Assembly: GCA_964371655.1 (NCBI GenBank)
Contig: CAYJOD010000081.1
Span: forward strand, 1-29,175
Direction of reading: 5' to 3'
Length of the DNA: 29,175 bases
From: CAZGSN01 sp964371655
GTDB lineage: Bacteria; Desulfobacterota; Binatia; HRBIN30
Below the pieces are notes generated by a model. That model was given only the letters and a program-made list of their open reading frames with translations, was not told the origin of the DNA and did no database searches. Within the stretch, counting starts at the first letter, position 1. The number at the start of each line of letters is the position of its first letter. A program made the translations under genes and the position numbers. Below, piece by piece: positions 1 through 7,607 of the stretch.

Positions 1-2055
1 CCTGAAGAGGACTTGCACCTCTCTGACCATGTGCGCTTGCAGGCGCACGAGCGCGCGAAGCACTTCGCGGAACAGCGGCTGTCGCGGCTGCCCGATGATC
101 AGCGCGCGCAGACAATTCTCGCCGAGGCGTTCCTTTGCAAAGCTGCCCAAGAAGACCCGTGGGCGGCAGAGAGCGCCGTCAGACTGCTCGAGAGACTCGC
201 CGATGAGCATCGAGACGACGCTTGGATCCTGATCGACTACGCGGAAGCCAAGCGTCTACGAGCGCCCTATGATCCACAAACACTGGCCGCGTACGTGGAG
301 GCCAGGAAGCATGTGAACGGCGCTCTCGGGAGGGCCAAAGACCGCCTTGGCGCCGCACTCGACGTTGCACTCGATCAGCTGTCTTCGGCCGTGGTACGCG
401 TCGAAAGCGAGACTCGCCAACTCGGGGGCAGCTCATCGCTTTCGAGCGATGACACCTACTACATGGTCTCCTTGCTCGCCCTTACCGGTCCCGCGGGGCT
501 GACGAAGGCTGCTGATCTGATCGAGGGCGGGCTCAGCAAAGACCCCGACGACGGGTTGCTACGCTTGGCGCGGGCCGATGTCGCCGGCGACGCCAACGCA
601 GCGGCGGCCGGCAATCAGAGCCCGTTCACGCGATCAATCCAGTTTCCGATATACAACGGGTTCGACGTGCAGGCCGACGATGTCACGTTCCAAGGGTTGG
701 AGATCAAGCAAGCCGCCTCCGACACCCACGGCGCACCTCTCATTGCGCGCTCGGGCGGCAAGAAACGCCTAAGCATCGTGAACTGCCGCTTAGACGGAGG
801 CATGACCTCGGCTTGCGCCCCTCCCGGTCCGTGCCAAGGGACGACCGGCGATCTCGTCAGCCTCGCGGACAACGTGCTCTTGGATACATCGAGTCAGGAT
901 GTAACCTTCACCAACGTCGAGGGCAGGAGCGCCGCCGTGAAAGCCCTCACGCTGGGAACCCGTACCATTGCAACGGTCCAGAGGAGCTGGCTGCACAACA
1001 ACTACCAGGGCCACATCGGTCCGCGCACCGGGGCATCGTACGCGACGCCCCACAATCTCAGCCTGACATCGAACACGCTGGAGAGGGCGGGACTCAAACC
1101 GGACACGGACGCGCTCCTGGTCGACTCGCCGGCGGTGTTCTGGGGACACCTCGATAACTCGATTGGCACGGCCTCTCTTCTTACCTCGCAAAAGAACATC
1201 GTGCGTAACAACGCCTACGGGGGGTACTGGGTGACCGATCCCCTGGCGCAGGTGAGTCTCGAGAACGACGCGCTGTGTGGCAACCGCATGGACGGCTTGA
1301 CGACATCGACCGGCCCCACACCGACGCCCGCACCATACGTCGACGGAAGAGGCGGCGTCATCGCCGCCTACAACTCCACGCACGGGATCAACGTCGCCGT
1401 GCGCACCAATTCCGTGGATCTCGACAACAGCTCCGCCTTCACGGCAAATACGCAGTGCGGCTTCTACAACTCCAGGTCTGGAACGACCGCATCGGCAAAG
1501 AACGACCAATGGCGTGATTACGTCGCCGGCCAGCCCACGCCGGTTCCGAACTTTCAGGACGCATGTCCGGGCGCCCCAGGAAGTGTGGATACATCGAATC
1601 CGCCGAACTACACCGACGCGGCGATTTTCATGGACAACTCCACGCCTCCAGAACCAGCCGACACGATTCTCGTGGGGCAAACGATTCGCGTCTACGGTGA
1701 CAACTTCAACGCCATCACCGGCAACCCGCTCGCCAGCGCGGCCTGCGTGGCCGGAATTCAGAGCGGACAGTCTGGGCAACCGAACTCGTGCTGCAAGGTA
1801 ACGTCGCGCTCCAATACGTGCTCGGCGGTACACACACCGAGTCAGGGCAATTGTGCCGAGTACAAGGATCCGGGCGGCACTTGGTACACACTCGGGGTGA
1901 AGGCGATCAGTCCGCGGATCATTGAGACGGACGTACCGTCAAGTGCACTGAAGTGCATCGGTGGAAACGGAGAGAAGATCCGGGTCACGAAGCTCAACAG
2001 CTCTGGAACCCCGCTCAACGGCGAGGTCGACGAGTGCAAGCCGACTGCTTTCTAG
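1..2055 (+). CDS. TPR-like / right-handed beta-helix protein, 5' partial
   Basis: The frame is open to the first base of the window, so the first possible start (TTG at 13) is probably internal and the gene begins upstream. The first ~190 residues are helical, with TPR/SEL1-like spacing of Ala, Leu and Tyr (around 'AEAFLCKAA' and 'LLRLARADV'). From about residue 215 the protein becomes a ladder of short beta strands rich in Asn, Val and Thr ('VTFTNVEG', 'LSLTSNTLERAG', 'KNIVRNNAYGG'), typical of right-handed parallel beta-helices of the pectate-lyase-like class. A short TPTPAP linker lies near residue 440. The last ~130 residues are Cys-rich (a CC pair and several single Cys) and include 'GQTIRVYGDNF', which resembles an IPT/TIG-type Ig-like strand. 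This suggests a surface or secreted protein, but no signal peptide can be seen because the N-terminus is missing. Substrate and role are unknown. Confidence 0.85.
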   Translation, partial: PEEDLHLSDHVRLQAHERAKHFAEQRLSRLPDDQRAQTILAEAFLCKAAQEDPWAAESAVRLLERLADEHRDDAWILIDYAEAKRLRAPYDPQTLAAYVEARKHVNGALGRAKDRLGAALDVALDQLSSAVVRVESETRQLGGSSSLSSDDTYYMVSLLALTGPAGLTKAADLIEGGLSKDPDDGLLRLARADVAGDANAAAAGNQSPFTRSIQFPIYNGFDVQADDVTFQGLEIKQAASDTHGAPLIARSGGKKRLSIVNCRLDGGMTSACAPPGPCQGTTGDLVSLADNVLLDTSSQDVTFTNVEGRSAAVKALTLGTRTIATVQRSWLHNNYQGHIGPRTGASYATPHNLSLTSNTLERAGLKPDTDALLVDSPAVFWGHLDNSIGTASLLTSQKNIVRNNAYGGYWVTDPLAQVSLENDALCGNRMDGLTTSTGPTPTPAPYVDGRGGVIAAYNSTHGINVAVRTNSVDLDNSSAFTANTQCGFYNSRSGTTASAKNDQWRDYVAGQPTPVPNFQDACPGAPGSVDTSNPPNYTDAAIFMDNSTPPEPADTILVGQTIRVYGDNFNAITGNPLASAACVAGIQSGQSGQPNSCCKVTSRSNTCSAVHTPSQGNCAEYKDPGGTWYTLGVKAISPRIIETDVPSSALKCIGGNGEKIRVTKLNSSGTPLNGEVDECKPTAF

Positions 2056-2088
2056 GTTGCGAGCCTTTGGATCGAATGGAGGTGCTTA

Positions 2089-2466
2089 ATGAAACTGTTG
2101 CGAATTTTGGTAATCATGGGCCTGTTCTTCCCGAGTTATCTGCTCGCTGCAGAAACAACCGCGCTTGCTGGACGAGGCGAATGGCACAGTCTTGGAGGCG
2201 ACAGCATTCACGGAACGTGGGGCGTATCCCTAGTACGCGATGGTAGTCAGGTGTCCGGGAATCTGAGCCTGAGCGGATCCAATGTGTTCACTGGGGGGCG
2301 AGTCAGCGGTACTATCTCTGGCTCCAAGCTCGTCTTCGGCGTGCTCTCGGAGGACGAGAAGCTAGCAACCTTTGCTGCGACCCTGAACCCGGATGGAGCC
2401 ATCTCTGGTGAATGGCAGAGCGAGACTGTCAAAGACAAGGGGGTGTGGTACGGCACGCTCAAGTAG
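2089..2466 (+). CDS. Small secreted beta-strand protein, unknown function
   Basis: 125 residues. GGAGGT at 2078-2083 sits six bases before the ATG and fixes the start. A Sec signal peptide is clear: Lys2, a hydrophobic stretch (LLRILVIMGLFF), then a cleavage-like 'LLAAE' near residue 21. The mature ~104 residues alternate short Gly/Ser-rich strands ('GTWGVSLVRDG', 'GRVSGTISGSKLVFGVL', 'GEWQSETVKDKGVWYGTL'), a pattern seen in small exported beta-barrel or beta-sandwich proteins. I do not recognise a named family. It is the first gene of a two-gene unit repeated at 4459-6653. The repeat copy of this gene keeps only the C-terminal half, with the same 'GEW-SETVKD-G-W-GTL' core. Confidence 0.82.
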   Translation: MKLLRILVIMGLFFPSYLLAAETTALAGRGEWHSLGGDSIHGTWGVSLVRDGSQVSGNLSLSGSNVFTGGRVSGTISGSKLVFGVLSEDEKLATFAATLNPDGAISGEWQSETVKDKGVWYGTLK

Positions 2467-2476
2467 CGTCCGACAA

Positions 2477-4453
2477 TTGCTCCGGTACTCAACGCTGATC
2501 GCCATTGCTTCGGCGTCAATTCTCCTCACATGGATCGAGCGCCGGGCAAGGGCTGCGGAGCTACAGATCTTGGCGCCGGCCCCGGATTCGAAGGTTGGCC
2601 CCAACGGCGTCGTCGACGTTCGCATTCGCGTGCTTGGCCTGGAAGCTGGGGAGTGGGTGCTCACCCTGGACGGACCTTCGGGTGCCAAGCAATTGCTGGC
2701 GCAGGGGGCGGGTGATCGCGACGATTTCGTCGTAGCACGCGTGTATGCAAACTCGTTGGTTGCAGGAGCATCGTATCGTCTCGCCCTTCAGCAGGATGAG
2801 GTGGCAGGAGCCGAGATGACGTTCCGTGTAACCGATCCGAAGTTCCAGGCCATTCCCATCGACAGCGGCAATTTCTCGCAAGAGGTCTACTCGTTCGGCT
2901 GGTCCGTGGATGCCTCCGGAACAGTGTTGGGGTTGGGCGGCCGAACACAGGATGACACGATCATTTTCTTCAACACGGATACCTGGGAACGGAACACTTT
3001 TCCGTTCGAACGCGGCAATAGTGAAGGGGGCAAGCTGGCGAGGGATGGCAAACGATACTTCTCGTATGCTTCCTTCCCACCTCCGGCTGGCGATGGCAGC
3101 CTCGGGCTGGGCTTCATCAATAGCGAGACAGGCCAGCTAACCTTGGTAGACTCCAACGGTCTGTTCTTGTTCGACGTCAGCGTCGACGGGAATCGGGCTG
3201 TCTACCAAGGTCTTGTGCCCAATCCTTCCGGCGCCGGCTTCACGCGGCAATACTTCCTGTGGGACGAGGGCAGGAGCGAGCGGCGGCAGCTGACCAGCGC
3301 CGCCGATGCGATTGTGTACCCGAGCGATTCGGAGGCCTGCCCGCGCCTTCTCGGCACCACGCCGGTAATGTCCGCGGATGGCTCGCGGGCGGTGTTCTTC
3401 ACTCATTCCACGCTCGGCAATGCAGCGGACGATCCAACCATTGGCTGCCGCGTCTTCATCTACGACGTCGCCGACGATACGCTCGCCTTGGCTGCGGCGA
3501 TTCCGCGCGAGAAGGCTCTCGGGTTGCCGTCGCTCAGCGCCGATGGCCGTTGGCTTGCGTTCACTAGCGCTTACATTCGTCCGCCGCACACCGCCGCAGG
3601 TTCCTATGCAGCGCTGCTCGATCTCGATACCGGTGCGCTCACCGATCCGGTTGGTGATCTCGTCGAGGCTCCCTCCTTCGACTCGGTCATCACCGGCGAT
3701 GGCGATGCGGTCGTCGTGTCAACCACAGCCGATCTCGATCCGCACGTCGGCAATGCCGACCACAATTTCGAGCTGTTTCTCTATGATCGCGCCAGCGGCG
3801 AGTTCACGCAGATCTCCGAGACCACGGGTGGCGCTGGACTCGGCGGCAATGGCTGCCAGCAGCGACGTCCGGCAGTGGATCATGACGGCAGCGTCGTGGT
3901 GTGGGCTTGGGATCGCATGTCGGCCGAGAGCTGCGTCATCGACGGCCCGCAGCGCAACGAAGCCGACGGCTTGCATCTCGGGCGGGTGCGCGCCATCCGC
4001 AAGCGACCTGGCAATCATGCTCCCGAGTGGAGCCTGCCGCGCACCGCACGGGTGCGTGCCGGCGACACCTTGGACCTCGATGTGAGCGCGAGCGATGCGG
4101 ACGGCGACTTCCTCACCTTCTTCGCGCAAGTGCCCGACACCGTCGACGTGCCGGCCGGCTCTACCTTCACCGATCACCGCAACGGCACCGCCACCCTACA
4201 CTGGCCCACCAATCCGGCAGACGCAGGCGTACACACGTTGCGCGTCGCGGTTTTCGACGAAGGTGGCGATGAGCAGTTCGGCGACGTGCAGATCGCCGTC
4301 TGCAGCGAGATCCTGCACGACGGCAACCTGCTGGGCGTGCTGTGGGCGCTGTTCGACCCCGATCCACCCGTACCCTGCCGCGACGCCGACTTGAACGGCG
4401 ATGGCGTCGTCAGTGGGGCCGATCTCCTCGTCGCCGCCCTGCGGGCGGGCTAG
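2477..4453 (+). CDS. Secreted WD40/PD40 propeller protein with Ig-like and dockerin-like C-terminus (copy 1)
   Basis: Exported protein of about 658 residues. The start is uncertain: ATG 2393 would overlap the upstream gene by 74 bp, GTG 2408 is possible, and TTG 2477 gives a length close to the paralogue at 4671 and a compact signal peptide ending near 'RRARAAE'. No convincing ribosome-binding site precedes any of them. Order of domains: signal peptide; Ig-like beta domain (~30-130); TolB/PD40-type beta-propeller (~140-510) with 'LSADGRWLAF' and 'FLYDRASGEF' blades; cadherin/putative-Ig domain beginning 'NHAPEW' with 'DADGDFLTF'; and a C-terminal single EF-hand/dockerin-like motif 'DLNGDGVVSGADL'. 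The 3' half is almost identical to the paralogue at 4671-6653, while the 5' half has diverged. Probably a surface or extracellular binding protein; no catalytic motif is seen. Confidence 0.85.
   Translation: MLRYSTLIAIASASILLTWIERRARAAELQILAPAPDSKVGPNGVVDVRIRVLGLEAGEWVLTLDGPSGAKQLLAQGAGDRDDFVVARVYANSLVAGASYRLALQQDEVAGAEMTFRVTDPKFQAIPIDSGNFSQEVYSFGWSVDASGTVLGLGGRTQDDTIIFFNTDTWERNTFPFERGNSEGGKLARDGKRYFSYASFPPPAGDGSLGLGFINSETGQLTLVDSNGLFLFDVSVDGNRAVYQGLVPNPSGAGFTRQYFLWDEGRSERRQLTSAADAIVYPSDSEACPRLLGTTPVMSADGSRAVFFTHSTLGNAADDPTIGCRVFIYDVADDTLALAAAIPREKALGLPSLSADGRWLAFTSAYIRPPHTAAGSYAALLDLDTGALTDPVGDLVEAPSFDSVITGDGDAVVVSTTADLDPHVGNADHNFELFLYDRASGEFTQISETTGGAGLGGNGCQQRRPAVDHDGSVVVWAWDRMSAESCVIDGPQRNEADGLHLGRVRAIRKRPGNHAPEWSLPRTARVRAGDTLDLDVSASDADGDFLTFFAQVPDTVDVPAGSTFTDHRNGTATLHWPTNPADAGVHTLRVAVFDEGGDEQFGDVQIAVCSEILHDGNLLGVLWALFDPDPPVPCRDADLNGDGVVSGADLLVAALRAG
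3323..4453 (+). repeat. Tandem-duplicated segment, left copy
   Basis: Nearly identical to 5526-6653, offset about 2.2 kb. By eye 3323-3549 has no difference from 5526-5752 (227 bp). Scattered differences then occur around 3550-3790 and again after about 4085. Immediately upstream of 3323 the similarity falls sharply. Confidence 0.85.
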
Positions 4454-4458
4454 TGTCA

Positions 4459-4647
4459 ATGCAAGCGAGCGGGACGATTGACGGCCAGCAGATCATGCTT
4501 GGCGTCCTGGCGTCGGGCGAGAAGCAGGCCACGTTTGCTGGCAAGATCGACGCAGGAACAGTACGGGGTGAATGGACGAGTGAGACGGTGAAAGACGACG
4601 GCATCTGGTTCGGCACCCTTACACCTACCGCAACCAAGCAGGATTGA
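4459..4647 (+). pseudogene. Truncated second copy of the small secreted beta protein
   Basis: About 62 codons in frame, matching the C-terminal half of the gene at 2089-2466: shared cores are 'SGTI-G', 'GVL-E-ATFA' and 'GEW-SETVKD-GW-GTL'. It lacks the signal peptide and the first ~55 residues. It could start at ATG 4459 or GTG 4453, the latter overlapping the stop of the preceding gene (TAGTG), so coupled translation is conceivable. Because the export signal is gone, I treat it as a remnant left by tandem duplication. A short cytosolic product cannot be excluded, since the remaining frame is undamaged and ends in a new tail (TPTATKQD). Confidence 0.7.
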
Positions 4648-4670
4648 GCGGATTGAGTAGTACGTCCCGA

Positions 4671-6653
4671 ATGCTCAATAACAAAGCGCGGGGGCACGGG
4701 GGCTTTCTTCGGTGCATGGGGGTGCTGTTGGCGAGCATCATGCCCACTGCGGCTTTCGCAGTTCCTGTCGCTAAGATTCTGTCGCCGGTTGCCGGTGCGA
4801 AGCTTCACGCCACGCGGCCTCTGGAGGTCACCATCGACGTTTCCGGCACCGGTACGACACAGTCACGATGGAGCTTGACGCTGCTAGCGCCGGGCAAGGA
4901 AGTCCAAGTCGCCGAGGGTTCGGGAGACGCGTCCAACCTCGCCGTCGCGGTGCTGCGACATTCCGAAGTACCGTCGGGAGTGCCGCTGCAGCTCTCTCTA
5001 TCCTTGGATGGGACGGTGCGCGCCAGCGTGAGTTTCCTAGCAGTAGCGAATCGCTATGCGGCCATTCCTTTCGACGCTACGGCGGTGTCGCGGTACCTTG
5101 GTTGGTCGGTGGACACCACCGGACGGTACATTGCCACGTCCGGGGTACCGGGGAACCGGGGATTCGACTTGCTTGACCGCGACACTTTCTCACTGCAATC
5201 CGTGTCGGTCGACATAGGATCGAGCGAGGGACACAAGCTGACCGCCATAGGCAACCGTTACTTCTTCAAGGGGAGCTTTCGGGACTCCAACGGCATCTTC
5301 GCCCTTGGATTCGGCTACTACGACTTTGCATCCGGAGAATCGCACTTGATCGACGCTTTCGGCAATGAGCTCTTCGGCACCAACGCGTCGGGCACTCGTG
5401 CGATCTACCAGGCAAGCGTGCGTGACCCTTCCGGCGCCGGCTTCACACGACAATACATTCTGTGGGACGAGGCCAGTGGCGAGCGGCGGCAGATAACCGA
5501 CGCGGCCGACGCGATCATCTATCCCAGCGATTCGGAGGCCTGCCCGCGCCTTCTCGGCACCACGCCGGTAATGTCCGCGGATGGCTCGCGGGCGGTGTTC
5601 TTCACTCATTCCACGCTCGGCAATGCAGCGGACGATCCAACCATTGGCTGCCGCGTCTTCATCTACGACGTCGCCGACGATACGCTCGCCTTGGCTGCGG
5701 CGATTCCGCGCGAGAAGGCTCTCGGGTTGCCGTCGCTCAGCGCCGATGGCCGCTGGCTCGCGTTCACTAGCGCTTACATTCGTCCGCCGCACACCGCCGC
5801 AGGCTCCTATGCGGCGCTGCTCGATCTCGAAACCGGTGCGCTCACCGATCCGGTTGGGGGTATCGTCGACTCTCCCTCTTTCGACTCGGTCATCACCGGC
5901 GATCGCGACGCGGTCGTCGTGTCGACCACAGCCGATCTCGATCCGCGTGTCGGCAATGCCGACCACAATTTCGAGCTATTTCTCTATGACAACGCCAGCG
6001 GCGAGTTCACGCAGATCTCCGAGACCACGGGTGGCGCTGGACTCGGCGGCAATGGCTGCCAGCAGCGACGTCCGGCAGTGGATCATGACGGCAGCGTCGT
6101 GGTGTGGGCTTGGGATCGCATGTCGGCCGAGAGCTGCGTCATCGACGGCCCGCAGCGCAACGAAGCCGACGGCTTGCATCTCGGGCGGGTGCGCGCCATC
6201 CGCAAGCGACCTGGCAATCATGCTCCCGAGTGGAGCCTGCCGCGCACCGCACGGGTGCGTGCCGGCGACACCTTGGACCTCGATGTGAGCGCCAGCGATG
6301 CAGACGGCGACTTCCTCACCTTCTTCGCCCAAGTACCCGACACCGTCGATGTGCCGGCCGGCTCTACCTTTACCGATCACCGCAACGGCACCGCCACCCT
6401 ACACTGGCCCACCAAGCCGGCAGACGCAGGCGTACACACGCTGCGCGTCGCGGTCTTCGACGAAGGTGGAGATGAACAGTTCGGCGACGTGCAGATCGCC
6501 GTCTGCAGCGAGATCCTACACGACGGCAACCTCCTCGGCGTGCTGTGGGCGCTGTTCGACCCCGATCCACCCGTACCCTGCCGCGATGCCGACCTGAACG
6601 GCGATGGCGTCGTCAGTGCCGCCGACCTCGTCGCCGCGCTGCGGGCGGGTTAG
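4671..6653 (+). CDS. Secreted WD40/PD40 propeller protein with Ig-like and dockerin-like C-terminus (copy 2)
   Basis: 660 residues from ATG 4671. TTG 4644 and TTG 4653 lie upstream in frame and ATG 4716 is an alternative; none has a strong ribosome-binding site. The signal peptide is 'MGVLLASIMPTAAFA' and the mature protein begins near 'VPVAKILSP'. Architecture is the same as the paralogue at 2477-4453: Ig-like N-domain, PD40/TolB-type propeller, cadherin/putative-Ig domain, and a terminal 'DLNGDGVVSAADLVAAL' Ca-loop. The two differ by a one-codon indel in the terminal helix (SAADLVAAL against SGADLLVAAL). Up to about residue 285 the paralogues are clearly diverged; after that they are nearly identical, which points to recent gene conversion or selection on the 3' half. 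Probably extracellular; ligand unknown. Confidence 0.88.
   Translation: MLNNKARGHGGFLRCMGVLLASIMPTAAFAVPVAKILSPVAGAKLHATRPLEVTIDVSGTGTTQSRWSLTLLAPGKEVQVAEGSGDASNLAVAVLRHSEVPSGVPLQLSLSLDGTVRASVSFLAVANRYAAIPFDATAVSRYLGWSVDTTGRYIATSGVPGNRGFDLLDRDTFSLQSVSVDIGSSEGHKLTAIGNRYFFKGSFRDSNGIFALGFGYYDFASGESHLIDAFGNELFGTNASGTRAIYQASVRDPSGAGFTRQYILWDEASGERRQITDAADAIIYPSDSEACPRLLGTTPVMSADGSRAVFFTHSTLGNAADDPTIGCRVFIYDVADDTLALAAAIPREKALGLPSLSADGRWLAFTSAYIRPPHTAAGSYAALLDLETGALTDPVGGIVDSPSFDSVITGDRDAVVVSTTADLDPRVGNADHNFELFLYDNASGEFTQISETTGGAGLGGNGCQQRRPAVDHDGSVVVWAWDRMSAESCVIDGPQRNEADGLHLGRVRAIRKRPGNHAPEWSLPRTARVRAGDTLDLDVSASDADGDFLTFFAQVPDTVDVPAGSTFTDHRNGTATLHWPTKPADAGVHTLRVAVFDEGGDEQFGDVQIAVCSEILHDGNLLGVLWALFDPDPPVPCRDADLNGDGVVSAADLVAALRAG
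5526..6653 (+). repeat. Tandem-duplicated segment, right copy
   Basis: Partner of 3323-4453. It encodes the propeller, Ig-like domain and dockerin-like tail of the second paralogue. The sharp start of identity at 5526 is the boundary discussed in the findings. Confidence 0.85.
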
Positions 6654-6756
6654 CAAGGTCCGCATGACGTAGAGCGCGAACGCTGCACAGCGCCGACGCA
6701 ACCTACATTCCCTTGCGCCGTCTGCCCCTTCTATCCCTGCAGAACAGCGAGCCTTG

Positions 6757-7230
6757 CTACGGCGTCGGGGTTGGTGATGGCACTGTGACGGAGTAGCTGG
6801 CAGTGAGGCTTTCGCCGAACACGGTAAACGAGGATGCCTGCAGCGACACGCCATCGGAGCTGATCTCGAGCAGTACCGGGACGGACTCGGTTTCGAGGTT
6901 GCGCACCCGCGCCTGATAGTCGCCGGGTTGCAGGCTGGTGCAGGCGACGCTCTCCAGAAGCGGTCCCGGCCGCCCGCCTGCGTCGCCCACGAAGGCGCAG
7001 CCATCGCCCGCCGGATGGTAGAAGTTGATGGCCTCACCACTGGGGGTCGTCACCTCGAGATCGACATCCAAGGGACCCTGCCACTGCAGCGTGAAGACGA
7101 GGCTGTATCCCACCGTCTTGCCAGCACCGTCACCGCCGCCATCACCACCCGAACCGACAGAGTCCGGATCGCCGCACGCCGACAACACGAATAGTAGAAG
7201 AGTCCCTATCGCCAGCATGCGCGTCTTCAT
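6757..7230 (-). CDS. Lipoprotein with DUF2135/YfaP-like or PPC-like domain
   Basis: 157 residues from ATG 7230. This start is chosen over an upstream in-frame codon because GGAGGA (reverse strand, 7241-7246) is correctly spaced and the signal peptide then begins MKTR. The lipobox is 'LSAC' with Cys19 as the expected lipidated residue, followed by a Gly/Asp-rich tether. The body has 'VFTLQW-GPLDVDLEVTTPSGE', the layout of YfaP/DUF2135-type and pre-peptidase C-terminal beta-sandwich domains ('DVDL-V-PDG'). Cys pairs near 'DGCAFVGD' and 'SVACTSL' could form a disulfide. It ends in a short PTPTP tail. It is likely membrane-anchored on the periplasmic or surface side. It is convergent with the propeller gene at 4671-6653. 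Partner unknown. Confidence 0.85.
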   Translation of the reverse strand: MKTRMLAIGTLLLFVLSACGDPDSVGSGGDGGGDGAGKTVGYSLVFTLQWQGPLDVDLEVTTPSGEAINFYHPAGDGCAFVGDAGGRPGPLLESVACTSLQPGDYQARVRNLETESVPVLLEISSDGVSLQASSFTVFGESLTASYSVTVPSPTPTP

Positions 7231-7240
7231 TGCGAGCTTC

Positions 7241-7246
7241 TCCTCC
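7241..7246 (-). promoter_or_regulatory. Shine-Dalgarno site fixing the lipoprotein start
   Basis: GGAGGA on the reverse strand lies ten bases before ATG 7230 and nearer to it than to any other start. It supports the shorter, signal-peptide-led form of the lipoprotein. Confidence 0.7.
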
Positions 7247-7350
7247 ACATTGGGACCTCGCGACACCTCGACGGCCGCGACTCGGGAGCCCCCGGAACCA
7301 AGAACGTTCCCGGCCTATGCTACGCAGTGGTGATGTTGTCAATTGATTTT

Positions 7351-7513
7351 GGCCGCACGTGGTGGGTCTGTTTGATAATTTCGATCGATGTCATCCCGAG
7401 CGAAGCGAGGGATCTGTAGTGGAATGTCGTGCCCGCCGTGGCCTCCGGAAGATTCCTCGCCGCGGAAATTGCGACGGCTCGGAATGACAATCAAACTGAC
7501 CCACTACCTGGCC
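7351..7513. repeat. MITE/REP-like composite inverted repeat
   Basis: The outer arms are 7351-7376 and 7490-7513; both read GGCC...TGGGTC-GTTTGAT when placed in the same orientation, with a few mismatches. Nested inside are two REP-like arms, 7387-7415 (TCATCCCGAGCGAAGCGAGG) and, inverted, 7450-7489 (TCATTCCGAGC...GCGAGGAAT). There is no coding capacity. It fills most of the 340-bp gap between the lipoprotein and the protease genes. Confidence 0.75.
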
Positions 7514-7607
7514 GCAGCGTCGATGGTGATCACTTTGAAGTTGTGAGCGATGCCATGAGCAGATAGCCTGTGCGCGTCATTGTGCGCGGCGCAGCGAGGG
7601 AGGCGAG

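Noticed and set aside
790..1833. 347-residue reverse-strand ORF
   Set aside because: It lies wholly inside the beta-helix gene, is Arg/Val-rich without domain features and has no ribosome-binding site; a GC-rich shadow frame.
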